Below are positions 46,500 to 60,029 of a stretch of 64,000 bases of DNA, in pieces. The stretch comes from Branchiostoma lanceolatum (Eukaryota > Chordata > Leptocardii > Amphioxiformes > Branchiostomatidae), in assembly GCF_035083965.1 (NCBI RefSeq), contig NC_089723.1, forward strand, positions 32,429,193 to 32,493,192, read 5' to 3'. The notes beneath the pieces were generated by a model. The model saw nothing but the letters and a program-made list of their open reading frames with translations. It made no database searches and was not told where the DNA came from. Each line of letters begins with the position of its first letter. Positions within the stretch are counted from its first letter, which is position 1. Both the position numbers and the translations under genes were made by a program.

Positions 46500-47540
46500 C
46501 TTTCCCACAGTCAGAAACATTTTTGTGGGCCAGTTTGTCGACCCAGTTGTCTTGGCCTGATTGCCAACATGTGGTTCAGACTTCCTGCGGTAAATAGTAA
46601 CACCCTGCTGTAACAAACGACAACACAGACACGGAGCAATCAGTTCCTGTACAGTTCCTGTTGTATCGAGCGAAGTCAATCTCCCACTATGTCTATGTAA
46701 TGGTTTGTCCTGTGGCTCCGCGTACTAGTGTTCCAACGATTTATGTACAGCAATTAGCCAACCATATACAGGGACAGGGAGAAAACGCGTCTCTGTGACC
46801 TCCCTTAATAGATTTTGAGATTTATTGTACGTTAGTATATAGAGACTGTGCATCAAAACAATATATGAGGTTCAAATACAAAGCTGTCAACATGACGCAT
46901 TTACGTACTTATTCTTATCTAGGGCCTTTATTTACAAGGCTTGTTATACATGGAGTATTAATCTCTGCTATATGTTATAGATCATTCATTATGCATATGG
47001 TACATAGCGTTATGTAATGTCATGTGACACGTAATGCTTTGTGTTATAGATCGTTACTAATTGATTGGACTAGGATCTACAGATATATAGATTATGACAA
47101 GATTCTTCTTTTGCGACATGAAACCAACTCTACACCCTGTATGCTGTACTCTTAACGACTCTCAATGACAAGCTGAACCCCTTAATGTATATACAACAAA
47201 TGATACACACAACACAATAGGTCTTAACAACCGCAGAACTTTGCATATTGTTTCTATCGATATTGATCCACCGGCTTGTAATAGACAAAGGGTGTTGTTT
47301 TCCATGCAATACTTTATATACAAGACAAAGTGGGTGAGCGCTAGATCGGACAATTTTCCGTGAATAAATGAAGACTATTAAATTACCCATCTGTACACAG
47401 AATCGCAGTCAGTCTGGCATGACCCGCTCACATTTTACTTCCGCTGCGGTGATCCTAATGAAAGTCAAACCCCGCTAACTAGCTGGAACTAACTCTGCCG
47501 GACACACCGAGCCCACACCTCCCTGATTGCCTCTCCAGGC
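46500..47540. other. Intergenic, nothing recognised
   Basis: AT-rich, no supported exon or repeat. Confidence 0.4.
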
Positions 47541-47686
47541 GGTTCAGAGTTCGTGGCATCCTTCCAGAGAGCTGTCGGTGCTTCATACATTATTCGGCGC
47601 AAGACGTGCGCGCGGATTGTATTAGAAGTCATGGCGAGGCGCTAGCGTGGACACTACATACAGTACGACGTCGACGTCTCGCGATC

Positions 47687-47752
47687 ATGACAACGACTCA
47701 TGGAGTTTATATTACTGAGATTCAGGATCCAGAATTCGCGTGCGATTACAAG
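47687..47752 (+). other. Weak candidate first coding exon
   Basis: An ATG at 47687 opens 22 in-frame codons that end at a good donor (tacaag|gtaggt). The preceding 200 bp are locally richer in CG dinucleotides than the surroundings, as at a promoter. No partner exon was found and the peptide is not recognised. It could be an alternative first exon of the gene starting at 63634, or chance. Confidence 0.2.
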
Positions 47753-48499
47753 GTAGGTTGACAGACACGGCGGTTTTATATTGCACGGTAGCATCGGGAA
47801 ATCACATAATGATCTGTGTGACGGAATGTACCGACATATCATATCATTGGGAGGGAGGGGAGGGGAGTTGGGAGGTGGCAGCTACGTATACGCTATGTTC
47901 CTTGATTCGATTTTTGTAGTTATGTTCATGAGATAAGACTTGATTGTATCATAGTGTATAATCAATACCACACGGCACGGTTGAGGGAGACAGATGTTTT
48001 AAAGGGGTCATTGTTGCTGATACAAAGGTCGACTCACGGACTTTCACTTCCGCAAATATTTACTTTCACCCACCGCAGGTTATTGCGTCATTGTTTGATA
48101 TTCAGATTTAAGGGTCATAAACGGGCTTCATCAGTACATATGATCTGGCAATTTCAAAATTATATTTCGTATTTTGTGTCATATGTATAGGTAGGGACTA
48201 CTAGTATTTTAGGTTCACTACTACCACATTGTTGCCATGATTGACATAACGCTTATGATATCGCCACGTCCACAACAACCGCTCACTTCCTGTGCGCCCG
48301 CCGTATGATTGAAGACGTATATGATTTAATTTCCCGCCCACCCGGCTGCCATGGCGACAGGACGGTATCCGCTCGTCTGACACTGACAGACCCGGCCCGC
48401 CCTGTCTTCGGTAAACAGTCCCTGTGTGCCCGTTCAGCGCCAATCTAACCAAACGGCAGGTCGGAGGATGTTCAAAGCATCCTTAGCGACTCGGGGCAG

Positions 48500-50290
48500 C
48501 GCCTTGGAGACGCGCGTGACTCAGGCAACGGGATGGACCATTATTTCACAGGGAGAGGCTGCTTCGATATTGCAAAGAAACGTCTGCATGTGGTCTCATT
48601 AGCATCGATTCCATGTACCCCCTCCAAAATACAATTATCTATCAATCTATCAATTCCGCAGCGAACCCCAGAAAGGTATTTCGGCAGTTTTCAATCCTTG
48701 AACTACCTATTTTCCTTCTATAATGGTCAGTCCCTGGATGGTACGTCCTTCAGGCCTTGACCCTGGTCACGTGATCCGGTGAGTCATCAGTAGTGACTGT
48801 CATAAAGCTGTCAATTACAGCAGGATCTCTGTGAGAGTCACTGAAAAACAAGGGAAGATGCTGTTCAGAATCAATGGAGCGTCTGTAAATAAAAGCCATT
48901 ATTTCCTTCCTCGTCCATTGAAAATTACAGATATTTCATTTTCGGTGACAGCAGGCCTGAATGGGAAGGATATCTCTGCTGCATGCAATAAAGCCTTGAT
49001 GTAGTACACAAAAGTCTTAACCTCCATTAACATTAATCCACCGGGTTACATAAATCCGTCACTTTTAAAAACAGTGGGTTTGAGAGAATTCACAGTTAAG
49101 ATATACAGGATAGGAGTGCAATGTACTGGGGGACGTTGGGTTGGAGATGTGTTTGGACATATCTTTTCAGGATGGCGGAATTATATACCTTGGTGGAATT
49201 ATGGTAGTACATACATGTTACTATGTTAAGAGTAAGCTTCCGTGTTCAGGGGATACTAAAAGCGATTCGTAGATATCATCTCTATAGCAATACCCAAATG
49301 ATGTTATTTCCGTCGTGTAATTCTAAGAAGAACTCTCTAGGGGGAAAATAGCCGATTTAATGATAGCTTAGTAACATATTCTTGGTGGTGCCCATAAATT
49401 GTTAGTCGTGGTAAGACTTATTGTGATGTGCGAGCCTTTCTTTTCTTGTTTCCCCCTTTTGGTAATGGGTAAACATTAGAGTTAATACTATAAGATTTGG
49501 AAAATCTAAAATCGTACCACATAGCGCGATAGAAATTTTACGAGAGTGAAAAAAACACTATTCTTGGATAGCCCCCTGACGTTTTAATTGGGTTATATTT
49601 TGATGTACTCTTTATGGATGGCTTGGGTTAATTGGTATAAAGTGACCGGGGTAAATGGAGGCCGGTAGGAAACGAAATTTGGAGATTTGTTTGGAAGAAG
49701 CTGATTATGGATATCGGCTTGGGCTGGGGGACAATCCCAATACAATACTGGACGTATCAGAAAATCACAGCTAATCTGAGCAGAAATGTTACTGTTTTTA
49801 CGGAAATAGGCAAGGATAAGCATTTTCGAAACATTTAATTCTAGGCATGGTTCTATACACTTCCACCCGTTCCTAATAGCTGTTGTTGGCAAAACAAGCC
49901 TCTGTGTTGTGAGACAAATTGCGGTCTTTGTAACATCTTTGACCTACAATCTTGACCTCTGACATCCAACCAAATCTGCGCATAAACTATATTCTGATTT
50001 GATTATGTAATGTATCTACTCATGCATCCTAAGGACCTTTAACGATGTTTAACTGGGTTGTATGGCTAATTTCAATGGTCATCTACTAAGGATAAACTTT
50101 ATCATGATATTGCTATGTGTAACTTTATTTATGTATTTGTGAAAATGATTTGTCCCAATGATTGTTGACTCTCGAAAATCACATAGGTTGCCTGAGAGGC
50201 TGTTAAGTGTACTGTAAGACTTGCCAGCAAATAAATAAATAAAAACATTCCGTGCATGATCCTCGATCTGCATGTTCACCACTTCCATAT
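48500..50290. other. Intergenic, nothing recognised
   Basis: No coding exon or strong inverted repeat seen. Confidence 0.4.
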
Positions 50291-50309
50291 CTGACGACGC
50301 AGGTCAATA

Positions 50310-50430
50310 GTGCCAATGAATGAATGATTGAAGACCTTTATTGTACACATATATACCCACTGGGTTAAGTACCGGTAACAACAAAAAAATACTAAACAGA
50401 TACATCTATACATGTTACGGGTAAGGTCAA
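50310..50430 (-). repeat. Probable LINE/SINE 3' end, inverted
   Basis: 'gaatgaatgattgaagacc' followed by 'tttattgtacac' reads on the minus strand as a 3' end with CAATAAA and an imperfect short tail, a common form of CR1/L2-type 3' ends. No coding part remains. Confidence 0.4.
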
Positions 50431-50952
50431 AATCTCAGCACAAGCCTTCTAGAAGAATTTTGTCCACAAGAAAGAACGTTATTCTTGTGCGTTCCCCGAC
50501 CTGCGTGGCACATTTGGCGTTCGTGTCAAATCCGTTAGGGGTACTGGTCGGATATTAAAGGTCATCCCGGACCAAAATGCAATCACGCGGTAATCTTCCC
50601 TGACCCAACCTCTGCAATACGTGTTATCATGAACGAGCCAAACTGCCGCCATTACTAGTAACGTTACACATACGCCCACTGGCACTGTGGCTCGAGAACG
50701 TTGGGCGATTCTGCTTTTTTTCTGTTCTCATATTAAAGATCCTTGTCAGTGTCAATGTCACTTTCCGATCATTTTACATGTCGTAAGCACATCCGGAAGT
50801 TTTATTCAACACCATGGCTTCTCGCTTTGTTCCTAACAATGTCGGACATTCACTAGTCTTATGTCAAAAACGTTTTTGTTTTTCTCCACCTGTATGCTAG
50901 AAGGTAACATGGTGTGACATAGATAAAAATTTCGAAACAACATGATAACATA

Positions 50953-51029
50953 CGCCAAAAATAATTACTCAAGCAACTGGATAAAGTTTTGACAACTTTA
51001 TCCAGTTGCTTGAGCAATTATTTTTGGCG
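50953..51029. mobile_element. Short hairpin MITE
   Basis: 36-bp arms (50953-50988 and 50994-51029) complementary at 35 positions with a 5-base loop. The arm string 'cagttgcttgag' also occurs at about 4671-4682, where it is followed by a similar 'tatttggcgta', linking it to a dispersed family. Confidence 0.7.
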
Positions 51030-51540
51030 TGCGTATCTTACTACCTGGGATGTCTAACTTTCATCAAACATGATAATATGTCGTAACATTTCTGAGCCCG
51101 ATTGAGGTGACTACAAGCCTAGCGCCTAGAACAAGATAAAACAATCCTATTCTTTGCAATCGGAAAAAAAACGTCGTTTTGTTTCGATTGTGTCAAGTAA
51201 ATTATCTGCAAAAACCCGGCCATCGATGAATCATTAGAACGTAATCTAAGACTCACATATGTTTAATTGTTCTGGGACCTCCTCTCACCCAATTGACATT
51301 TCGAAGCGCCTAATGATATTTTCATGACACCACCCGAGCAACTACATATTTTAACATCGATCCATATCGTAGTACAGTCATAGACGGATTTCTCTGCTCG
51401 ATTCGCCAATTTCACGTGAACAGCTTTTAGAAGTTGTTCAATGCTTCTCCGCCCTTCCCAATCCTAGAAGATGCACACAGGGTCGCGAGGCCGTAAAATG
51501 TCCATTACTCGTGTCGCATATCAACTCGAGTCGTGACACT

Positions 51541-51692
51541 CTGCAGCTAATCTCCAAGCAGATCTATAGGTTGCGAAGACCGTATGAAACTGGCAGAAAG
51601 AACATTTTATGGCTTCGGTTGCCATAAAAACTCCCTCTGCCAGTTGGATACGGTCTTCGCAACCGGTGGGTCTGCTTGGAGACTACTCTGCA
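51541..51692. mobile_element. MITE hairpin
   Basis: Inverted repeat. The left arm runs from ctgcag at 51541 through 'tctccaagcagatct', 'ggttgcgaagaccgtat' and 'aactggcag'. The right arm 'ctgccagttggatacgg' to 'tctgcttggaga' ends at ctgcag, 51692. A small hairpin (ttatggc/gccataa) forms the tip. A decayed relative is at 46321-46482. Confidence 0.75.
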
Positions 51693-51699
51693 GCGGTAT

Positions 51700-53130
51700 C
51701 TAGAGATTAAGACTTGGGATGTTTTCTGTCCTTACATTTGCTCCTAATGGCCCCCTACTACTGTTGTCGGGAAAATTTGAAAGTAAATTTATGTTCTGTC
51801 TTCTGCCTACCTACTCCCTTGTTTTAACCGTGAACTTAAAACCACCGCGAACATTCCGCTTTTACAGTACACGAAAGTAGTAGTAGACATCTGTCCATAC
51901 CCTAGATTAAGAAAAATGCTTAAATCAAAATTAGGCTTGTAGTTTGGAATCTGACATGTTACTTGTTGTGGGTATGGTAGGTTTAGACCAAAAACTGATG
52001 TATCCTCCCTAGAATGAAATATAACTTGTATTTCAACGTTAACGGTATGTTTCAGCCCCATCTTTGGCAAACAACTTTCATCTTTGATACTGTAAAGCCA
52101 GTTTCCTACTTTCGTGGAAACCTGTTGATCTTATAGGTTGCAAACATCGAAAACTACAAATACAGTTTAGTAAGTTGGTTGAAGTACCTAGGCTATTGGT
52201 TTTCATGGATCGTCTGCATGTCCATTCGTAGAAATGTACAACGTCATATCTATTTTTGATATGAATTGAACCCACCCTTGTGTCACAGGCCATTGCGGTT
52301 TGTATGACATAAACTCCTAAAGTCCAGAAGGCGGTGTTATTTTCCACTAGATTATGTATCAATCAATACATAATCAACCGACTTTTTACAAAATTCTGCT
52401 TGTGGTAAATTTTACAAGATGTGTTTTTTAAAACAATATGATACTCACTAAACCCCTGCAGACCCTACCAGTGTATTCCCTATGCGTAAACATACATTTT
52501 TAAACGTGGATATTTTCGATGTAAATGAGGGTGGTTAAGCACGATATGAAGGCCAATTGTTAATAAGATATAAAAGAACACATAGCCAGAAGGTTTTTCT
52601 TAACCACCCTGACATTCTTTTTGTAATCTAATTTTTGTCAGGCATTGTCAGGCACATTGTAAAAAACACATAGGCTGAGGGTCACCTGGGGAATTTGGTA
52701 GAATACTGAACGTTTTGGATGCGCACGGGACTAGTGGGTACTTTATCGTATACTGGTAAAAATATTCATTTCTACTTCCTAAAATTACCATCTTTTGGAA
52801 AATAACTTCCCCCTCTGGACTTTAGGACTCCTTTAATCATACACGTAGTTGATATCGATTTTTCAATATCCCGGTAATTGTGAGTACCAGTTGCTACTGC
52901 TCACACCATGTCCTAGATGTCAGGCTCTTCACCTAGAAAACGATTTTACCAGACATTCGAACAGGTTTCCAGATCTGCTATCAGATGTTTAGTGCAATAT
53001 AGCATGATAGATTTTTCATACATACAAAAAAAGATGCTAGGTGGCCCCAAATCTCCATTCCGTTGTTTATGGCCTCAGTACCAGCATAACAAAGCTGACA
53101 CAAATCCAACAAAATTATCTTGAGTCGTAG
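51700..53130. other. Intergenic, nothing recognised
   Basis: AT-rich, no supported exon. Confidence 0.4.
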
Positions 53131-53135
53131 GTGCG

Positions 53136-53193
53136 AACACACACACGTACACGTACACGTACACGTACACGTACACGTACACGTACACGTACA
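53136..53193. repeat. (ACGTAC)n microsatellite
   Basis: About nine near-perfect hexamer units. It creates artefactual open frames of alternating Val-Arg or Cys-Thr. Confidence 0.9.
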
Positions 53194-53199
53194 ACAGTA

Positions 53200-55650
53200 A
53201 CCTCGTCGGAGTATGAATGATACCTCATAGCAGGAGAAAATGGAAGACTCGAGCTGCACTGAAACACGGCGAGGCAACAGTTTGTCGTTACTGTGCAATA
53301 ACTCAGCGTTATCCAGATCTCCAGACATATTGGTTTCGGGCGTGCTCCATGTTTCATGATAGCTTGAGTATATGGCCCATGGGGATGTTACACACCCAAA
53401 TGAGAATGGTGAAGAAAACGACAAAGGAATTGAAACATCTTGATAAGGAAATCAAAGACAGTTCAGAGTGACAAATGTATGATATATAATGCAATTGAAA
53501 ACGAACAAGCAATGATGTATGATGGGGTGAAATTAGATATCAGAAATAAGGGAAGCTAAATAAAAATCAAATTCAATTTGTATTATTTTTAGCCCTCTTC
53601 CCAGACCTGTATCTCAGGTTGTATTGAAGGACATTGACCCCTTGCTCCCCATCAATATTTCAGCAATGTTGTCTAATACAAACATATGAATGTATATATA
53701 TTTAGATTTGACAGCTCTCACAATGCAAAAATAGGTAAATGCATAAAAGATTGCGTTGTTAGTAGATAACATAATGACAATCACGTTTAGCCCCACCTGA
53801 TTGTATGAAAATATTATAGATTCACGTATGTTAGGCTATATTGTTTAGGAAGTAGAATCTTAAGATTCATTTTGTATTTCTATTTTGTAGTTTGTAGTTG
53901 AACGTACGAAAGTCACTTTACGTTTTGTTGTGTCAATAAATATGCCTAAATTCTCACGTAATGATTTAATAACCCAACCCCCTCTATCCCCTTAAGAACA
54001 CGTCCCTTGCATCAATAGACTTGTAACGTTACATACAATAGTTACATATGTCTCGGTCGTCGTTATGTTACCAATCCATTTCTTATAATCACTTCATAGT
54101 ATAGGATACTTGTTCGCCCTGTGGCAATGCATTAGTGAAAGCAAATGTACATTTCCCTCCACTATTTCTGTCTTCTTATTGACAGTTGAAACGAGAATGC
54201 ATGAATAAGTCCCGGAGAGCGCGTCCCATTGATTGCCGGCGCCGACAATCTGACGTTATGATGACTTTGAGGATTACAGAAACGAGCCTTCACTATAAAT
54301 CTTTCCTACACATCAACCCTTCACTGCACCACGTGCCACAAACGCTAGAGGCACATATATATAACAAGTCAAATATATAGGACTATGCTGATGTATCAGA
54401 AAGCCGTCAAAACCGTCAATCGTCCATTCGTGTGCCCAAGTAATAGTAGGGCATATACTGTTTTGAAAGTCGTCAGTAAAACAATATTCAAAATGGCGCC
54501 CGTTGAATGACGCTAGTACCTTCTTCAGTCGTTACAATCAATTAGTAACCCATCGCTTCAGTTATTCTCCGAGTTCCATTCAATATATTAGATTTGTTTG
54601 GGGAGTAACTTGATTTACGATTTCCCTCGGAAACGACGTTCAAAGAATTACCGATGGGTCCTGATATCGCCATGACAACCGCCACAAGGGAACCATCATG
54701 GTGATGATCACAAGAAGCTGAGAAGGAGATGGCTTGATACTAGAGCTTGATACCTTGCCCGGGGGCATAGTATAGTTTGTCCCCTCTACATACACTGTCA
54801 TGATCTGTCATGGGTTTGGATTGGGAATCACTAGGATCGTGACCTGAATAACAACTGCATCATCACCTTTAATACAAATAATCGGACAGGAAAATATCTC
54901 CATCTGGATGGGAGGGCAAACATTAAACTGCATTGGAAAATGACTTCTTCATTTGCAATTTCCTGTCTGTATTGGGTTTTACTCTCTCCCCCCTCTCCGA
55001 CTGACATCAATCCAACCAACAACGACCCTTCAACTCCCGCCCCGTAATTTCAGTTTTGCAGGGAGCAAATTAAACACAAGCAGCCGAACCGAATGCAGGG
55101 GCACGAATGATGAGTGCAATTTTACCGTGAGTTCTCGATGAATTCCCCTACATGTGTTTGGAAATCTCTTGGCTCTTCTGTCCTGACGGCATCGTCAGTC
55201 ATCATGCCCATTATCGTCGTCCCTGGTTTCCTTCGTTTCGGTTGACTGGATTGTATATCAACCGTGGATAGAAAGACGAATGCGACATGTATTCACGAAT
55301 TTGATTGATAGACATATATGTTCACACTTTCGTTTCTGATATGTAACATGTGAAGAAACTTGTAATTTTTCTACTACATGACGTTATATGCCTGAAACAG
55401 GGTGTAAGATTAATTAGCCGAGAGTTAAGTCTAAGAGATCTATTAAACTAGCAGGAAAATGTTTAGAAGAATGAATTGTTCTTTTAGAAATAAGGAAGCA
55501 CATCTCCAGTTCATTCCAGGGAAATGTGAAAACAGCGCTGTTTCACTATCACAATCTGACATATAAGGCAATCAAAATACATCACTTGGCCTCCTTTGGC
55601 AAGTCATGCAGAAATTGCAATGTGGAAATACAAATAAACAGCCAAACAGG
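53200..55650. other. Intergenic, nothing recognised
   Basis: No exon with splice context or RNA gene seen; AT-rich with scattered short frames. Confidence 0.4.
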
Positions 55651-55654
55651 CAGC

Positions 55655-55765
55655 CAAATAAACGAACAAACAGACAGATGGACGGACAGACAGGCAGACA
55701 GACAGATAGACAGACAGGTATGCAGGCAGGCAGACAGGCAGGCAGGCAAGCAGACAAGCAATCAA
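55655..55765. repeat. (CAGA)n/(CAGG)n tetranucleotide repeat
   Basis: Imperfect run of CAGA, CAGG and related tetramers. Confidence 0.85.
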
Positions 55766-55769
55766 GCCA

Positions 55770-57700
55770 AACTCCACACTGAGTGAAGTAAATATGCAGG
55801 ATTCAAAGGCACCTGAGGACAGCGCCATGGTTGACTGGTTAGAATAGGTGAAGTCATTGAACGCGAATAACGTACTGACGTACTAACAAATGTCCAGAAG
55901 GATTTTTAGGGGTCTTTTAACTGTCACCTTGTTCCTATCTGCATGAGAAGACAACACGCAAACATATTTCTTTCTATTGTGATTTATCCATCTTACATCA
56001 CATCACCCCAACATTTACGATGTCCTTGACTGACTGACTGACTCTAACATGTGACTAGGCAACTTCAAGCCAGCGTTTGTCGTGACTGCAATACTGCCGT
56101 GAGCCGCGAGATATCGCTTCAGACAAGCCATAATTTTTGGCATGGCAAATTTTGGCCGGTGTGAGCTTAATATGTTAGCCATGTCAGGAATCTGTTACTG
56201 CATTTGGCTGTCTTTTATCTGTCATCAGATGATCACATTAAAGGATAAATCTAGCAAGGACCACTCCTCGTGGGTCTCATGATTCACTTTTCTCAATGTG
56301 CTGATAAGACGTTTCCACAGTAATACGCTGCAGGATATATCTTTGTGTGATCTTTTAATGCAGCGACGTTTTATGGCCTTCTGCCAAACAGATAAAGCGC
56401 TGGACTGAGTGATCAAAACTCGTTTTGATGGTTGAATACGGCACAAACTGGTAGTTGCGGAAAAAGCTAAGAATAGGATATTCATAGATATTCACCCTTG
56501 AAGAGTTGAGACCTGTAAGAGAAATTGAATTGTGTCCTTTACTGTACCCACGGCCACCCTCGCCATGCAACGTACACTGCCTGTTGTACTCTTGTCGTTT
56601 AAAAGAGGTCGCTTTTGTCACGTAGTCTGTAAATTTTACCTGGTGACCTTTTACGTGGCACCGTGAGGGTGTAACACCTAGGATACACCTGAAGTACGTG
56701 ATTACCCAGTGATAACAACTGATTGTACTCAGGTGCGAGAGGTGTGAGTGACAATTGAAGCCAACAGACTTATTCTTAAAGTATCACTTCTCAGGACAAA
56801 CTTTATCTTTGTTGGAAGGACAATCAAGTTGTATCGTTTGAATTATCACCAGTGATCTAGAGACAGCATAGTGCGGATTTTACACTTCTCAAGCTCTCTA
56901 CTGTTGAGGGGGAAGGTGAGTAAATATTCATAAATCGTGTGAAATTGTTGGTTACGGTTTGGCCGGATTCCGTGAGCCAACCCCCCTATTTTCACAGTAG
57001 TATGTGTTGTACTGTCACCCGGTATATTCATATATGAACCCACCCGCTCTTCTCAACAAGCACGCGAGGTGTGGAGATTCTTATTATGGTTTACGTAGTA
57101 ATAACATGGTGGTTATGGTTTGACGATCACTAGACTTAGAAGACAGACTAGGCAACGTTAAAATAGTCTTACAGTAACGCTTATAACATACGCTAAGACA
57201 CAGATGGTTGAGTTGGCAATACACCTTGTTTCATGAAATGCGCGCCCTCTTTTACAACGACGTGAATTGCTTATCACAACGCCAGTGATAAGCAAAATCA
57301 TAGACTAGAATTATGATAAACTTTGTTACTTTGTTGTCCGTGTTTTGTAATCTGCAGGTGGAAAGTTTCATTTCCTGTTAGGCACTGCCCTCAACGCAAA
57401 CATAGGAAAAGTCAAGACGTCCCTCACTAAAGTTTAGGCTCTTAACGGTCTTTTTTGTTTGACGTGCATAATGTAGGTACACAGTAAATATAAGTCTTTG
57501 TGTTCGCGTCGGCATTTCCCAAGATTAATGGCGATGGCGTTACAACTGTAAGGTTGGTGGCTGGGGCTGTTTCAATCATACTCCATTCCTTCACTAATCA
57601 TCATTGCGCCTGTTACTTCATTCTTTCGATCAGGTTATTGCCAAACCTCCTTGTTTCAATTCGTCGTCTTTCAAAATCTATCTGTTCTCAATCTATCTGG
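55770..57700. other. Intergenic, nothing recognised
   Basis: No supported gene, RNA or repeat. Confidence 0.4.
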
Positions 57701-57714
57701 ATACAAGTAACGTT

Positions 57715-57870
57715 ATGTTGTCGCCGAAAAGATCTAGAAAACAACAATGTAAAGCAGGTGGAGCCAAAACGGTACATGTGTTATCACGAGAGGACGTAGT
57801 TGCCGGGTTGGAGAGAAAAGGACAAACAATTTCCGACGGAGTAATTACAGTTATATACAGGTGTGAGTAG
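57715..57870 (+). other. Unidentified ORF fragment
   Basis: A frame from ATG 57715 to a stop at 57868-57870 encodes about 51 residues of protein-like composition (basic start SPKRSRKQQ, then VLSREDVVAGLERKGQTISD). It looks more like real coding sequence than its neighbours but has no clear splice sites and no family I recognise. It may be a fragment of a transposon or retrocopy. Confidence 0.2.
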
Positions 57871-58283
57871 AAAGACATGCAACATCGAATTGAAGAAAGC
57901 AGACATCGAATTGAAGAAAGAAGGAGTCCTGTTTGACAGATTCCACGTGGCTGAATCATAACATTACAAGCTTTCATCATCCAGACAAAACGGTACGTTT
58001 TCATCAAACATAGCATGATCATACAAACGTCAAATGTTGGCGTTGTTATTGTTCCTTGCTTTTATTTCTGACTTAAACATACAAACCAAAACAACCGAAT
58101 TAGGCTATGACTATACTACGCAAAAACAGAAAGTTTAACAAGGTCTTCGATACAGTAATTTATTTTCATTTCTGCGTTAGGTTTGCATCGTATTTTAGAG
58201 CTGCACTGCGCCAAGGAGGTTATATAACCTCCGCGCATGTTTCGAAAATACTTGCATTGTGGCTGCCTCGCCAATCTGTAAAC

Positions 58284-59630
58284 ATTTAATCAATAATTGA
58301 TAATTACATTATTGATTGATTAATTATTAATTGACTTCTGGTGGGATGAATTTCTCACTTGACCCACTTTCTGAAATACAAACATGGTGTAACGTTCTGT
58401 CTGGAAGTCGTGTGGTGTGAGAATTGTTACCCTTTACAGAAGCCTTTACTTTGGTATACTTCATGCATGATTGTATATATACTGTATATTATATATGCAA
58501 TATTTACAATATCTGAATACATTGTCGTGCAAAACATTAACACTTTTCCCCCTGTCTCAGCAAAGGTGGAGGGGTTCCTCCTTTTTTCCCTATGCCCCTC
58601 AAGAGTGACTCAGGGCCAATTTCCGATTCCAAAATAGCCCCGATGTTTGAAAACGTGATCGTGTTTTTGCAGTACCCAAGGTTGGGGGATGATATCATTG
58701 GTTTGCAGGGTCAGGAGGTCAAAGTCCGTGACCCTGGGTGGCTGTTACATCCTGCTGTCATCACCCACTAGACGGTGGTCACACGTCCAGTTTTTGTTTA
58801 CAACACGTCTGGGGACGTCCAGACCACTTAAGACTACTGGTCACTACTTCAAATCAAAGTTTTCATCTTTGTGCTAAAGCGCAACGGGGAATGTCCAAGA
58901 TGTGAAAAACACAAAGGATAAATCTAGCTGAGGAAAACATTTCAATCAAGAAATGAACAATATGCAATTTTCGTTGGACTTGAATGTCTAGTGTCTACGT
59001 ACCCAGAAATCATCAAGCACAGGAAATAATGTCACATATTAAAGATACAATACGAATAGGAAATTACGTGATACGATTTCCTTCTTTAAAACTTACGTAT
59101 TATAGAAAAAGGAACAGGATAAACGTTAGGCTCTTGATTGGTGGATTATTGGTGGTTTCCCCCCACCAACTACAATCTCCAAATATGATTAGGGATCGGT
59201 CCCCAGTTGACATTGTGTTAGTAAGTGTTACTCACGAATGCAGCCAGCAAAGTGGAGATGAATCAGTATACAGATTCATCAGCAGTGTTGTGTTTTGTCA
59301 GAAGAGTGATACATGTATCTATGATAGTTTGTCATCATTCATGTGCAATATCGTTTAACGGACTAACCGATTGCGAAGAGGTAAAAAAAGATATCAAATA
59401 GGTATAAACATGTAGATAAAAAACACTATAGATTTTTGCAGAAAAAAACATTTCGATGATTGTGTGAAAGGGATGGGTAAGGCACAAAATCATGATGTTC
59501 GCAATGAATCACACCATATAAAAGAACGACTGTTCATGAAATATCCCTACTTTTGCACATTCACGGATGAACAAAAAGCTACCTTTCTCTTGAAATCACA
59601 GAACCCACAAATACTAGAAAAAGTGGGACT
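58284..59630. other. Intergenic; small AT palindromes
   Basis: An AT-rich imperfect palindrome built on 'attgatta' lies at about 58288-58335. No exon is supported; the 124-codon frame at 58984 has no family resemblance or splice context. Confidence 0.35.
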
Positions 59631-59637
59631 TTTCGTC

Positions 59638-59830
59638 TTCCACTGCTTCCAAAAAAGAAGTCAAACCCAGCTAATTTAGATATAGCCAACAATTGTATAT
59701 AGTACCAGTAACCTATTGTTACAGCAAAGTCAGACACAGTTTACTGACGCATGTATGTTTTTCCTATGTTTTTATCATGTATTTGCAATTAGCCCACGGG
59801 CATGAATTTGCAATAAACTTCTATTATGCT
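59638..59830. mobile_element. Fragment related to the hAT-like MITE at 36136
   Basis: Shares 'actgc.ttc.aaaaaagaagtcaaacc' with 36180-36206 and 'tgcaatta' plus 'cgggcatgaa.ttgcaa' with 36296-36328. Terminal repeats are not evident, so it is a partial or decayed copy. Confidence 0.5.
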
Positions 59831-59980
59831 CGGTAACCATGTTTATGCTCTTGTACCTTTTCTGCTCAGCAAGACCAGCAAGAGACATGATCACAGCGTA
59901 CGATATGAGCTGGAATAGAAATAAATCTATCTTATACTTATGTGAAGATTTTCGAAGCATACTCGATCAACTAGAACCGT

Positions 59981-60020
59981 TGTACATGACTCAAGACTAC
60001 CAGTAGTTGAGTCATGTACA
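59981..60020. repeat. Small perfect-arm hairpin
   Basis: 'tgtacatgactcaa' at 59981-59994 pairs with 'ttgagtcatgtaca' at 60007-60020, with a short loop. May be a trimmed MITE or chance; function unknown. Confidence 0.4.
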
Positions 60021-60029
60021 CGTTTAGCT

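Noticed and set aside
53115-53424. Minus-strand frames with Val-Arg or Cys-Thr alternation
   Set aside because: Produced by the (ACGTAC)n microsatellite.
55526-55828. Frames rich in CLPVCL or DRQTDRQ strings
   Set aside because: Produced by the CAGA/CAGG tetranucleotide repeat.
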